From Rhizobium mesoamericanum STM3625 (GTDB taxonomy: Bacteria; Pseudomonadota; Alphaproteobacteria; Rhizobiales; Rhizobiaceae): DNA of 64,000 nt. Position 1 is the stretch's first letter. The number at the start of each line of letters is the position of its first letter. Both the position numbers and the translations under genes were made by a program. Below, in pieces: positions 14,612 through 24,033 of the stretch. The notes under the pieces are model-generated. The model had not been told where the DNA came from. It did no database searches and was given only the letters and a program-made list of their open reading frames with translations. The stretch lies in the NCBI RefSeq assembly GCF_000312665.1, contig NZ_HF536772.1, positions 4,068,042 through 4,132,041 of the forward strand. Reading direction: 5' to 3'.

Positions 14612-16954
14612 GTGTATTCGGTCAGGGTCGGCGTACGATCCCGGCTCGGAGCTGTGTCGCTAATGGACGAGGGTTCGAGAGCGGTTGAAGCACACGATCT
14701 CGGCCCTTTCATGCGCTCTGCTGTCACAATGTCCGGCGCCAAGCGCGGATTCCTTATCGTAGGGCACGGCAGCGAGCTTTCGGTAGCTGCGATGGCGGAC
14801 TCTGCGTCGGTTTCATTCTTGACCGAAAGCCCTCGAACCTACGGGATCAACGAAGCGACGGTCCGCGATGTCATCTCGACCGGGCGGGGCGGAAGTACGC
14901 AAACGACGATCTGCCTGCCTGTGGCTCTGCCAAATTCAGGCGACGGCGTGATCTATCTCGAAATGTCCAGCGACGTAGCACCCAGGCCGATCGAAGATAT
15001 CGAGTGGCTGGCGACGGCCTTCTCCGCCGCTGCTGTCGCCAACAACTATCACGGGCGGGCTGAGCCCCGAAGCACTGCCGCCGGAGCGACAGAAGACCCC
15101 AGACTAGGGTGGGACATGATACCAGCCCTTGCCTGGATCGGGGCGCCGGACGGAGGATTTGAGGACGGCAATAAGCAGTGGTTCGAATACACCGGGCTCA
15201 CCCGCGAGGCTGCCCTCGGCTTCGGCTTCGTATCCGCATTTCACCCTGACGATCTCGACAAGGTCATCAAGGTCTGGACGGATCTGTGCACCTCCGGCAA
15301 GCCTGGAGGGGTTGACGCTCGAATGCTTCGGCATGACGGCGAGGCACGCTGGTTCGTTCTGCGTGCCGTTCCATTGCTGGACGACGACGGCAACGTCATC
15401 AGATGGTATGGGGTGAATACCGATATCGACGAGCTCAAGCGCATTGAGTTCGAGCTTGCTCAAAGCCAGCTCGTGATGGCAGTCGCTCAGCGGATCATCG
15501 AGACAGGCACCTGGTCCTGGGACATGACGACGGACGTGTTCACCTGTTCGCCCGAATGCGCTGGCATAGTAGGTCTCGATGCCAACGAAATCACTTTTGA
15601 AACGCTGAGTTCGCGCGTTCATCCGGACGATAGGCAGATAGTTGCTGAAGCCCACCAGCGGGCCTTGCAGGGCGAGGAGCTGAACGTTGAACATCGGTTT
15701 CTGCTCCCAGACGGCACCGTGAAGTTCATACACGCTCGCGGACGGCTCATCCTCGATGAGGTTCAGTCTCCTCGCGCCTATATTGGCACGATCGTGGACG
15801 TGACGGAGACTCGACTCGCCGAGGACAGGATACGGAGCTCCTTGGCCGACGCGCAGCGCGCACAGGCATCTCTTGCGGAAGCCCAGAAGCTCAGCCACGT
15901 GGGCAGCTTCCGGATCAAGCCATTGAAAGGGGAAGTCGTTTGGTCTGAAGAGACGTATAACATCTACGGCTTCGGCCCATCGATCCCGCTGACGTCCAAA
16001 GCGATCAGGGAGCGAGTGCATCCGAGTGACCGAGAGATGGTAGCCGCGGTTTTTGACAAGGGCCTGCGCGACCGCCAACCATGGGAGATCGAGCACAGGC
16101 TCCTGATGCCTGACGGCGCGATCCGGTACGTGCACTGCGTTACGCGCGTGGAGACGAACACTGAGGGAGAGCTGGAGGTTTTCGGAGCCATCATCGACAT
16201 CACAGAACGGGTGAAGAGCGAGGAAGCGCTCCAGAAAGCGCAGGCAGACATTGTGCGGATGAACAGGCTTACGGCGATGGGCGCGGTGAGCGTTTCCATC
16301 GCTCACGAGATGAACCAGCCTCTGATGGCAATCGTCACGAACGCCGCGACCTGTCTGAGCTGGCTCGACCGCGATGTTCCGGACGTAGCGGAAGCAAAGA
16401 TGGCCGCCGAGCGTCTTGTGGAGGAAGGGAAGAGAGCGGGAGACGTCCTTCTCAACGTCAGGAGCATGGCCCGGAACTCAAGACCCACCATGGAAATAGT
16501 CGATATCGCAGAAGTGGTGTCGCATGTGCTGACGATGCTTCGCAGCGAATTTCGGATCCGTCAGATTGATGTGTTTGTCTCGGTTTCCCCGAACATCCCG
16601 GCAATCCGCGGCGACAAGGTTCAGCTTCAGCAAGTGCTGCTCAATCTGCTACTCAACGCGGCCGAGGCAATCGACGCCAACGACGGGACGCGCCGGATCG
16701 ACCTTTTCGCCGCTGACAATGGTTCGCGATCCGTTGTCGTGAGGGTCGAGGATACGGGCGAGGGGATCGACCCGATTGCATCGGAACGGATCTTCGAAGC
16801 ATTCTTTTCCACCAAGCAGCAAGGCACTGGGATGGGCTTGGCCATTTCCAGGTCGATCATCAGTGCCCATAGCGGAACGCTGTCCGCCCGGCCTCGGGAG
16901 GGGGGCGGAGCTGTGTTCGAATTCTCTATACCATTTGCAGGGGAAAGCAGATGA
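14612..16954 (+). CDS. GAF-PAS-PAS-PAS sensor histidine kinase
   Basis: Up to 780 residues (GTG 14612); ATG 14663 gives 763 and is also plausible. A GAF-like N-terminal region (about 30-145) is followed by three PAS domains (about 168-290, 300-410, 430-540). The HisKA box SVSIAHEMNQPLMAIV comes near residue 560, then a HATPase_c domain with N box LLLNAAEAID, G1 DTGEGID and G2 GMGLAIS. No membrane segment, so it is a cytoplasmic sensor. PAS1 (WYGVNTDIDELKRIE) and the kinase core are close paralogues of the C-terminal part of the giant kinase at 47.9-53.4 kb. It overlaps the FixJ-type gene by four bases, so they form a two-component operon. The ligand is unknown; a haem-binding PAS is not evident. 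Confidence 0.9.
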   Translation: MYSVRVGVRSRLGAVSLMDEGSRAVEAHDLGPFMRSAVTMSGAKRGFLIVGHGSELSVAAMADSASVSFLTESPRTYGINEATVRDVISTGRGGSTQTTICLPVALPNSGDGVIYLEMSSDVAPRPIEDIEWLATAFSAAAVANNYHGRAEPRSTAAGATEDPRLGWDMIPALAWIGAPDGGFEDGNKQWFEYTGLTREAALGFGFVSAFHPDDLDKVIKVWTDLCTSGKPGGVDARMLRHDGEARWFVLRAVPLLDDDGNVIRWYGVNTDIDELKRIEFELAQSQLVMAVAQRIIETGTWSWDMTTDVFTCSPECAGIVGLDANEITFETLSSRVHPDDRQIVAEAHQRALQGEELNVEHRFLLPDGTVKFIHARGRLILDEVQSPRAYIGTIVDVTETRLAEDRIRSSLADAQRAQASLAEAQKLSHVGSFRIKPLKGEVVWSEETYNIYGFGPSIPLTSKAIRERVHPSDREMVAAVFDKGLRDRQPWEIEHRLLMPDGAIRYVHCVTRVETNTEGELEVFGAIIDITERVKSEEALQKAQADIVRMNRLTAMGAVSVSIAHEMNQPLMAIVTNAATCLSWLDRDVPDVAEAKMAAERLVEEGKRAGDVLLNVRSMARNSRPTMEIVDIAEVVSHVLTMLRSEFRIRQIDVFVSVSPNIPAIRGDKVQLQQVLLNLLLNAAEAIDANDGTRRIDLFAADNGSRSVVVRVEDTGEGIDPIASERIFEAFFSTKQQGTGMGLAISRSIISAHSGTLSARPREGGGAVFEFSIPFAGESR

Positions 16955-17604
16955 CCCAGAAACCACGCCACGAAGGCGCCCCCCACATAGTCGTCATCGA
17001 GGATGACATTGGCGTGCGAGAGTCGCTGGTTGGCCTCCTGGGCTCGATGAAGTTCAACGTCACGGCCTTCTCCTCCGCCGCCGACTTCATGAGCAAAGGG
17101 AAGCTGGCGACCGTAGGCTGCATGATCCTCGACGTCCGGCTTCCAGGACAGAGCGGCATCGAGTTCTTCGAGGAATTACGGGCAAGCGGATTTCAACGGC
17201 CCGTCATCTTCATGAGCGGCCACGCCGACGTTCCGATCGCGGTGCGGGCGATGAAGGCAGGAGCAGTGGAATTCCTGACGAAACCGGTCCGCGAGCAAGA
17301 TCTTCTCGACGCCGTGAACAAGGCGGTGAAGCTTGATAACCGGGCTACCATGAAGCAGGAAGCCGCCAGCAGCGCACGTGCCGACTTCGCTTCCTTGACG
17401 AGGCGGGAACAGGAAGTTCTGGCCCGCGTTGTGGAAGGCCAGAAGAACAAGCAGATCTCGGCCGCCCTAGGTATCACCGAGGCTACCGTGAAGCTCCATC
17501 GGGGAAACGTGATGCAGAAGATGCACGTGCAAACCCTGCCGGAACTAGTGCGGCACTACGACTTGCTGGAATTGAACGAGCCTTTCGGCCACGCCAAGGA
17601 CTGA
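16951..17604 (+). CDS. FixJ-family response regulator (REC-LuxR HTH)
   Basis: 217 residues. The receiver domain (about 12-125) has IEDD, the phospho-acceptor Asp in MILDVRLPGQSG, and a lysine in FLTKPVREQDLL. The GerE/LuxR-type HTH (about 145-205) is LTRREQEVLARVVEGQKNKQISAALGITEATVKLHRGNVMQKM. This is the canonical FixJ/NodW layout, phosphorylated by a PAS kinase such as the one encoded immediately upstream (ATGA overlap). It probably activates transcription from nearby promoters; the targets are not shown by the sequence. The receiver strongly resembles that of the wHTH-receiver protein at 28.4 kb. Confidence 0.93.
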   Translation: MTQKPRHEGAPHIVVIEDDIGVRESLVGLLGSMKFNVTAFSSAADFMSKGKLATVGCMILDVRLPGQSGIEFFEELRASGFQRPVIFMSGHADVPIAVRAMKAGAVEFLTKPVREQDLLDAVNKAVKLDNRATMKQEAASSARADFASLTRREQEVLARVVEGQKNKQISAALGITEATVKLHRGNVMQKMHVQTLPELVRHYDLLELNEPFGHAKD

Positions 17605-17608
17605 GCCT

Positions 17609-17992
17609 ATGGTCGCGATGACAAAGCCTTCGCTGGTGGTCTGTGTTGAGGACGACGAACCCGTGCGGGACGCTTTGAGAGGTCTCCTGCGAGCCTCGGG
17701 CATCAACGCGGCGTCGTTTGCCTCGGCCGAGGAGTTTCTCGACTCCGACGAACTGCAGACGGCGACTTGCCTCGTGACGGATATACAGCTCGGCGGCATC
17801 TCGGGTCTCGACCTCCTGGATCGGCTTGCCGGGATGTCCGTCGTCATCCCCGCCATCCTGATCACCGCGCATACTGACGTTGCCGTGGGCGACCGTGCAC
17901 GAAGCTCGGGGGCCATGAAAGTCTTCCTGAAGCCCGTCAGCCCCTCCGAGCTGCTGCAGGCAATCCGGACGGCGCTGGCAAACGCCTCCTAA
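17609..17992 (+). CDS. Single-domain response regulator
   Basis: 127 residues consisting only of a receiver domain: CVEDDEPVRDAL, acceptor Asp in LVTDIQLGGISG, the Thr of ILITAHTD, and the Lys of FLKPVSPSEL. It starts four bases after the FixJ-type gene, so it is the third gene of the kinase operon. Lone FixJ-like receivers of this kind often compete for phosphate or act as inhibitors (compare FixK/FixT-type feedback), but that is inference. Confidence 0.88.
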   Translation: MVAMTKPSLVVCVEDDEPVRDALRGLLRASGINAASFASAEEFLDSDELQTATCLVTDIQLGGISGLDLLDRLAGMSVVIPAILITAHTDVAVGDRARSSGAMKVFLKPVSPSELLQAIRTALANAS

Positions 17993-18107
17993 CGGCGCCT
18001 CACTGCATCTTGCTCGACTCCAGACGGTCACAGGCGCAATCTCATAGGCGAGACAACGGCCGCTGGACTAAAATTGCGGCTACAGTCCGGAAATTTCGGA
18101 GACCGCC

Positions 18108-18502
18108 ATGGCCGATGCCAGTCTGAAGTTCCCGAGTGCCGGAGACGTTAAAGGCCCGTCGCCGCTGGTCGCCATCGAGAACGAAGCTGAGCCTAAACTT
18201 GTAGTCGATGATCCGCTCCCCGAGCCGCTGTCACATGGGCGGGTGTTCATTCAGTACCGGACCGAGAACATTCGTATCGTCCCCGTATTCGGTAAGGGCA
18301 CCCTCGACGTCTCGCCGGGGATGGCCACCTACATATCATGGTCGACGACCTGCCTTGGCACTTCGTCGACGCGAGTGGCGAGACACTCATCATAGTCGGA
18401 CTGACGCCCGGCCGACATCGGATCCTCGTTGAACTGGCGGATCCAACTCACCGGGTCATCGCTTCGGAGACGATCGAGTTTGTCGTCCCGAACACAGATT
18501 GA
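18108..18502 (+). pseudogene. DUF6130 family protein, frameshifted
   Basis: From ATG 18108 (GGAG upstream) the frame reads the N-terminal half (VKGPSPLVAIENEAEPKLVV, VFIQYRTENIRIVPVFGKG, LDVSP). It then loses register near 18322, where one base appears to be missing in GGGGATGG. The downstream frame continues HLHIMVDDLPWHFVDASGET, LTPGRHRILVELADPTHRV and ends at TGA 18500-18502. The joined product would be about 131 residues, close to the usual domain length. Unlike relatives, it shows no signal peptide at the annotated start. The function of the family is unknown. It is followed by a strong terminator. Confidence 0.8.
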
Positions 18503-18591
18503 AGAATCCATAGCTCCCAAGGCGATCGCAGCGGTTCAACTCAGCCCCCACCGCAAGGCCGTCCCCTCGCTTAGGCCGCGATCACCTCATG

Positions 18592-18625
18592 AGAGGCCCC
18601 CGTTCTTCCCCCGGCGGGGGCCTCT
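18592..18625 (+). terminator. Strong hairpin terminator after the DUF6130 gene
   Basis: 11-bp perfect stem AGAGGCCCCCG/CGGGGGCCTCT (18592-18602 and 18615-18625), 12-base loop, then TCCTT. It closes the kinase/DUF6130 region. Confidence 0.75.
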
Positions 18626-19061
18626 TCCTTGCAGACCCGTAGAGAGATCGCCTGGCGCAGCAGGAAGTCCTGATTTTAAAACCCGCAACCACCAACGCAC
18701 TTCAAATCCGGGTAGGTGTCCTTCTGTGGCCCGAGCCGACCGCCGAGGAACTTGACGAGAGACGCGCCAAACTCGCCCTGGATATCGAGGCCGCACAAGG
18801 CGCCAGGCTGCTCCACCGCGCTTTGCAGACGACTAGCGCCCTCGTCACCAAAATTCCCAGTCTAAACGACAGTCCCTCCTGCGAGGAGATGATCGCCTCG
18901 CGCAGGTCTCCAGTGCCTTCTGGGCATAGATGGCAGGCTTGCAGGCAGTGCTCTCGATTGCCACTTGTGACGACGACGGACACAAGCTGTCCACCGATGC
19001 CTCTCCACCATCAATGATATTGCCAACAGTGCCTTGCGCGCTTGCTATGGCGGAAGAATGG
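18626..19061. other. Region without a supported gene
   Basis: A forward frame around 18690-18870 reads protein-like (LLWPEPTAEELDERRAKLA), but it has no start codon with a binding site and no recognisable family. It may be decayed coding DNA. Confidence 0.35.
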
Positions 19062-19391
19062 ATGACGATCATGAACGGACGAACTTTGAACGAAATGTCT
19101 TCGGGCGAAAGACACGACATGGTTTCGCTCGTAGTAGACGCTCTGGAAAGCGTCGCCGAGGATGCTGACGGACGTGGTGACCATCAGTCTGCCCGAAACG
19201 CGATCTATCTCGCCTGCTCGATTCGAGGGTGCGAGATAGAAACATCTACTGACATGCTTCGGGCGGCCGAGATCTTGCTCGAGCAGGGCATCAGCTATGT
19301 TGCCAGCCTGTCCGAACGGTTCAATGGTGTTTCAGACGAAGTAGACGACATAGACGCCCCTCTAGCGCAGCCATTGCGTAGGCTGCATTAA
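19062..19391 (+). CDS. Hypothetical protein
   Basis: 109 residues from ATG 19062 with GGAAGA upstream (other ATGs at 19047 and 19071). The product is acidic and predicted mostly helical (ERHDMVSLVVDALESVAEDA, then DMLRAAEILLEQGISYVASL). No signal peptide, membrane segment or known domain is seen. Base composition is like the neighbours. It stands alone after the terminator, and I cannot assign a function. Confidence 0.4.
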   Translation: MTIMNGRTLNEMSSGERHDMVSLVVDALESVAEDADGRGDHQSARNAIYLACSIRGCEIETSTDMLRAAEILLEQGISYVASLSERFNGVSDEVDDIDAPLAQPLRRLH

Positions 19392-19898
19392 TTGGGCCAA
19401 CTTCCCCTTTCCCTTGAAGAACCATCGCTAAGGAGGCAAATTGCCCTACGAACCAAAACCAGGCGAGATCTGTATCTTCGAAAACGAAAAAGCTGGACAC
19501 GAAAACGCACCGGATCACCCCAGCCACTTACCTAAATGTGGATTCGTTTGAATGATCGGTATCAATGTCCGTTACAGCATCGGTTGTCGGGGTATTGCTG
19601 ATGCCGGAGATTTTTGCAGAAGACCCAGAGCGGCTGCGACTGGCCCTGGCGGACTTGCACTTCGAATGGTCGCCAAGCCCGAAGAATTGGGATCGGGCCT
19701 GCCTTCGTCCGTGAAGTGCGATGACAACTACCCGCAAATTGCGGGCATGTCCTTGCCCACAGTAGATGACCGGGTTGGGCCTCAGGCGAACCTTTCATCT
19801 ACGCTAGGGTCTTATCCTGGCAGAACAGTTTGGCGACTGGGAGTGGCAATATCGAACGCTCGTGACGGCCGGGCTCTGCATCAGCTATCTGCAAGCGC
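19392..19898. other. Region without a firm gene; possible 49-codon ORF
   Basis: A small forward frame at 19565-19714 encodes a protein-like 49 residues (MSVTASVVGVLLMPEIFAED, then LRLALADLHFEWSPSPKNW) but lacks a clear ribosome-binding site. A second protein-like stretch without a start (FGDWEWQYRTLVTAGLCISY) lies near 19820-19890. Together they look like scraps of former genes. Confidence 0.3.
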
Positions 19899-20309
19899 CT
19901 AGCCGTTCTTCCGGGGGCGTCCGCCCTTAGCACCGTTGGCACGACTTGCTTCGATCTTCGCAGCGGATCGGGATTGACCGCCTCGGCGCTGCGCGTCCAT
20001 GAACTTCGCAGTGCCGAATATGCCGTTCATCAACCCAGAGATGGTGAAATCAACGTCCAGGCTTTCCCAGTGCAGGCCTGTTTCGCCGAGAAGCTCGACC
20101 TCCGCCAATTGAGCGGCCGTTGCCTTCTCCAGGCCCTGTATCGATCGGGCAGGCACCATGAAGGCAGCGCCGTTGGTGAAATCCACGACGATGCGGCCGG
20201 ATGCCTCATCGAAACGAACCGAAGCAGGAATTGGCGCGCGGGCGCGCTCTGCCTCCCCCTTCATGGTAGCTTCGCGGTAGTGACGATCCTCAAAGATAAC
20301 TTCACCCAT
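19899..20309 (-). CDS. DUF2442 domain protein
   Basis: 136 residues from ATG 20309. DUF2442 core features: IPASVRFDEASGRIVVDFTNGAAFMVPARSI, then GLEKATAAQLAEVELLGETGLHWESLDVDFTISGLM. The Lys/Arg/Gly-rich tail ends GAKGGRPRKNG. The start overlaps the stop of the upstream DUF4160 gene by eight bases, indicating coupling. DUF2442 and DUF4160 genes often occur as a pair that looks like a toxin-antitoxin module, but activity is not shown. An alternative upstream start at 20363 would lie inside the DUF4160 gene and is less likely. Confidence 0.82.
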   Translation of the reverse strand: MGEVIFEDRHYREATMKGEAERARAPIPASVRFDEASGRIVVDFTNGAAFMVPARSIQGLEKATAAQLAEVELLGETGLHWESLDVDFTISGLMNGIFGTAKFMDAQRRGGQSRSAAKIEASRANGAKGGRPRKNG

Positions 20310-20529
20310 GGATGCTCTCCCATTTTTCGATGAATAAACGCTTGTTCGCCTGAACAATGGCAAGGGCTACGCTTAAATCCCGCTTCTTCATCCCCCGGTT
20401 TGATATCACGGTGAGATCAAGGATATTGATGCGGGCTTCCCCATCACCATAGACATGGGTGTGGGCCGGTTCGTGGTCATCCGTGTAAATGACAAATCGC
20501 ATTCCTGCTTCGCGGAGAACGGTGACCAT
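20302..20529 (-). CDS. DUF4160 domain protein
   Basis: 75 residues, full length for the family. It has FVIYTDDHEPAHTHVYGDGEARI with the conserved HEPxHxHV motif, then a helix (KRDLSVALAIVQANKRLFIEKW). The His cluster suggests metal binding. First gene of a two-gene leftward unit with DUF2442. The usual interpretation is a possible toxin-antitoxin-like pair; which partner would be toxic is unclear. Confidence 0.85.
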   Translation of the reverse strand: MVTVLREAGMRFVIYTDDHEPAHTHVYGDGEARINILDLTVISNRGMKKRDLSVALAIVQANKRLFIEKWESIHG

Positions 20530-20831
20530 GCTCCAAAATAACCTAACAACTTGGGTTTTTCAAGTAAGGCGCTCGACTGCCAGCTTTCGAACGTGAAAAT
20601 GGCACTGACGAAAACTTTGCGGTGATGTGGAACCACCTTCCACATTTGAGTAAGTGGCTGGCCGGATCACCGCGGCTATTTCGTTGCACATCGTGATATC
20701 AAGGCGGGCGAGAAAATCGCGATTGCGCTTTGGGTGGGGAAGCCGGGTAGTGTCCGTACGTTTGGCGGAAACCGAACTCCGGCGCCGACACTGCGGTGGT
20801 CCCAACCGACCTGTTCGGAAACCCGCTACAG
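20530..20831. other. Intergenic region between the DUF4160 gene and the RND pump
   Basis: About 300 bp. It should hold the leftward promoter of the DUF4160-DUF2442 pair. I see no additional gene with family support. Confidence 0.35.
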
Positions 20832-20860
20832 GAGTGAGGGCTGCACGTCACCCCTCACTC
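20832..20860 (-). terminator. Hairpin at the 3' end of the RND operon
   Basis: Perfect 9-bp stem GAGTGAGGG/CCCTCACTC (20832-20840 and 20852-20860) overlapping the stop codon of the leftward RND gene. No U tract follows, so termination strength is uncertain. Confidence 0.45.
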
Positions 20861-23800
20861 TGTTTCACGATCTCTAGTTTGGGAAATGGCCGCATCAGCG
20901 GGCGCCTTGGTAGCGATCTGAGCACCACGTAAAACACGGGGGTCAGGAACAGGCCGAAGAAGGTCACACCGAGCATCCCCGAAAACACGGCCGTGCCAAG
21001 CGATTGCCTCATCTCCGCGCCGGGGCCGGTGGCAATCGCCAGCGGCAGGACGCCGAAGATGAAGGCGAAGGCAGTCATGAGAATAGGGCGCAGCCGCAGA
21101 TGGCTAGCCTCGACCGCCGCATCGACGATCGATTTTCCATCCGCTTCTGCCTGCCGGGCGAACTCGACGATCAGAATCGCGTTCTTTGCGGCGAGGCCGA
21201 TGAGCACGATGAGCCCGATCTGGGTCAGCACGTTGTTGTCCATGCCACGGAGCAATACGCCGATCAGAGCTGCAAGGACGGCGAGGGGGACGATTAGAAT
21301 GATCGCCAGGGGAAGGACCCAGCTTTCGTACTGTGCAGAGAGTGCAAGGAACACGAAGATCACAGACAGCGCGAAGATGTAGGTTCCAGAGCTGCCAGTA
21401 TGCGTCTCCTGATAGGCGAGTTCGGTCCATTCGAAGGAGACGCCGGGCGGGAGCACTCTCGCAGCGATATCTTCCATCTTCTTGATTGCCGTTCCGGTGG
21501 AGGTGCCCGGCGTCGGGTTGCCCTGGAGCGGAACCGAAACGTACATGTTGTAGCGCTCGACGAGTGTCGGCCCGCTCGTGTCCTGGATGTCCATTATGGT
21601 TCCAAGGGGAACAAGGGCGCCTTTCGCAGACCTGACCTTGAGCGCAAGGATGTCGTCCTTGTCCCTTCGGAACTGGCGATCCGCCTGAGCCCGGACCTGA
21701 TAAACCCGCCCGAAGGCATTGAAGTCGTTCACATACGACGTTCCGAGATTGACGGAGAGGGCGCTGAAGACGTTCGAAATCGGAACGTCCAGGTAGCGTG
21801 CCTTGTCCCGGTCGATGGCGAGATAGTACTCGGGGCTGGATTCCGAGAACGTGGTGAAGACGCCTGTCAGTCCTTCGGTGGTGGCGGCCTCAGCCATGAT
21901 CTCGCGGGCGAGCCCGAGCGCTCTCGTCATGTCGGGGTTCTCTTCGTCGAGGATCTGCATCTTGAACCCGCCGGAGTTGCCGACGCCGCGAACGGACGGA
22001 GGCGGAATATCGATGATGAACGCGTCCTCGATCTCCCTGACTCGCGAATTGATGTCGGCGATGATCTTGTCGGCAGTGGCTCCGATCTTCTCCCGTTCCT
22101 CAAACGACTGAAACGGAGTGAAGATGACACCTGCGTTCGAGGCGGCAGTGAACGTCGCACCGCTGAAGCCTGAGAACTGGATCGCGTTGCGCACGCCGGG
22201 CACCGTCTTGACGATGGCACCGACCTTCTTGACGACCTCGTCGGTGCGGGCGAGCGATGCTCCGTCCGGCAGCTGAACGACGACGATGGAATAGCCCTGG
22301 TCCATAATCGGCACGAAGCCTGACGGGACGGCCGTCGACATGAACCATGTGGCCGCAAGCAGGGCGGCGAACATGGCCAGCGCCGCCAACCGACCGAACC
22401 AGCCGCCGACGAGCTTTCTGACGATCCACGAATAGCCGCCGCTGATCGCATCGAAACCCGAGTTGAAGCCATTGGCCAGTGCGTGTCCCGCCTGGCTGAA
22501 GACGTTCTTCCGGTGCGGGACGTCGTCGTGCGCCCGCAGCAGGATGCCTGCTAGCGCCGGAGATAGGGTGAGCGAGTTCAAAGCAGATATTGCCGTCGTC
22601 ACAGATATGGTGACCGCGAACTGCTTGTAGAACTGTCCGGAAATACCTGGGATGAACGCGGTCGGCGCGAACACGGCGATCAGCACGAGCGAGATCGCGA
22701 CCACGGCCGTGCCGACCTCGTCCATGGTGACGTGCGCTGCATCCCTGGGCGACATCCCGCGCGCCAGGTTTCGTTCGACGTTCTCGACCACGACGATGGC
22801 GTCATCGACGACGATGCCGATCGCCAGCACAAGCCCGAACAGCGTGAGCATGTTCAGCGAGAAGCCGAAGGCGAGCAAGAAGGCGAACGTACCAACCAGC
22901 GACACCGGTATGGCGATGATCGGGATGAGCGCGTTGCGCCAGGACTGCAGGAAGATGATCACGACTATGGCGACCAGGATCGCGGCTTCGCCCATCGTCC
23001 GATAGACCTCGAAGATCGAATCATCGATGAACTCGGTGGTGTCGTAATTGATCTGAAACTCAAGACCTTCCGGGAAGCTCTTCGACAGGTTCGCCATTAT
23101 GTCGCGCACCTGCTTTGCCGTCGACAATGCGTTGGTGCCCGGACGCGCGAAGATGCCGAGTGCGATAGCAGGATCGTTGGTCAGATAGCTATTGGTGACG
23201 TAGTCCTGCGCGCCCAGCTCGACCCGTGCCACGTCCTGCAGTTCGACCAATCGTCCGCTCGCGGTGGACTTTACTATCACGTACCTGAACTCGCGGGCGT
23301 CGGAGAAGCGGCCATCGGATCGGACGGTGTATTCGAAGGCGTTCTTGCCGACGACCGGAGGCGCGCCGATGCGCCCACCTGATATCTGCACGTTCTGCTC
23401 CCGAAGGGCCTCGACGACGTCGTCTGAGGTCATGCCATATGCTGACAGTTTCTCCGGATCGAGCCATATGCGCATGGAATACTGGCGTTCGCCGAAGGAC
23501 TGGATGTCGCCCACGCCATCCAGCCTCAGCAGGACGTCGCGAACCTTAGTGCGGGCGTAGTTCGATACATAGAGCTGGTCGTAGCGATGGTTCGGTGAGA
23601 GAAGATGAACCACCATCATGAGATCAGGAGAACTCTTGTCGGTCGTCACGCCGATGCGGCGGACTTCGTCGGGAAGCCGGGGCAGGGCGATTGCGACGCG
23701 ATTCTGCACCAGCACCTGCGCCTTGTTGAGGTCGGCGCCGAGCTTGAAGGTGATCGTCAAGGCCATCGCGCCATCGGCGCTGGAGTAGGAGGACATGTAG

Positions 23801-24033
23801 AGCATGTCTTCGACGCCGTTGATCTGCTGTTCCAATGGGGTGGAAACGGTGTCGGCTATCGTCTGCGGATCCGCGCCGGGATAGGACGTCCGGACGATGA
23901 TCGTCGGTGGCGCGATCTCGGGATATTGCGAGACGGGCAACTGCGTGTAGGCGATCCCGCCGACCACGAGAAGCAGGATAGATATGACCGCCGCGAAGAT
24001 CGGTCGATCGACGAAGAAATGGGCGAACCTCAT
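20848..24033 (-). CDS. RND efflux permease, HAE1 family (MexF/AcrB-type)
   Basis: 1061 residues, full length for the hydrophobe/amphiphile efflux family. Helix 1 is followed by the large periplasmic domain. The helix 4 proton-relay pair is seen in GIVVDDAIVVVENVERN near residue 405, and FLQSWRNALIPIIAIPVSLVGTFAF precedes it. The second half repeats the layout, with LIVLIGLAAKNAILIVEFA near residue 940. It exports drugs or aromatic compounds with the adaptor encoded just upstream (ATGA overlap, 24030-24033). No outer-membrane channel gene is present, so an unlinked TolC-like protein is needed. It probably belongs to the leftward run that begins with the secreted hydrolase and the AraC regulator. 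Confidence 0.95.
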   Translation of the reverse strand: MRFAHFFVDRPIFAAVISILLLVVGGIAYTQLPVSQYPEIAPPTIIVRTSYPGADPQTIADTVSTPLEQQINGVEDMLYMSSYSSADGAMALTITFKLGADLNKAQVLVQNRVAIALPRLPDEVRRIGVTTDKSSPDLMMVVHLLSPNHRYDQLYVSNYARTKVRDVLLRLDGVGDIQSFGERQYSMRIWLDPEKLSAYGMTSDDVVEALREQNVQISGGRIGAPPVVGKNAFEYTVRSDGRFSDAREFRYVIVKSTASGRLVELQDVARVELGAQDYVTNSYLTNDPAIALGIFARPGTNALSTAKQVRDIMANLSKSFPEGLEFQINYDTTEFIDDSIFEVYRTMGEAAILVAIVVIIFLQSWRNALIPIIAIPVSLVGTFAFLLAFGFSLNMLTLFGLVLAIGIVVDDAIVVVENVERNLARGMSPRDAAHVTMDEVGTAVVAISLVLIAVFAPTAFIPGISGQFYKQFAVTISVTTAISALNSLTLSPALAGILLRAHDDVPHRKNVFSQAGHALANGFNSGFDAISGGYSWIVRKLVGGWFGRLAALAMFAALLAATWFMSTAVPSGFVPIMDQGYSIVVVQLPDGASLARTDEVVKKVGAIVKTVPGVRNAIQFSGFSGATFTAASNAGVIFTPFQSFEEREKIGATADKIIADINSRVREIEDAFIIDIPPPSVRGVGNSGGFKMQILDEENPDMTRALGLAREIMAEAATTEGLTGVFTTFSESSPEYYLAIDRDKARYLDVPISNVFSALSVNLGTSYVNDFNAFGRVYQVRAQADRQFRRDKDDILALKVRSAKGALVPLGTIMDIQDTSGPTLVERYNMYVSVPLQGNPTPGTSTGTAIKKMEDIAARVLPPGVSFEWTELAYQETHTGSSGTYIFALSVIFVFLALSAQYESWVLPLAIILIVPLAVLAALIGVLLRGMDNNVLTQIGLIVLIGLAAKNAILIVEFARQAEADGKSIVDAAVEASHLRLRPILMTAFAFIFGVLPLAIATGPGAEMRQSLGTAVFSGMLGVTFFGLFLTPVFYVVLRSLPRRPLMRPFPKLEIVKQSEG

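Noticed and set aside
15104..16306. 400-residue leftward frame opposite the PAS kinase
   Set aside because: Shadow of the kinase gene; no recognisable domain and no ribosome-binding site.
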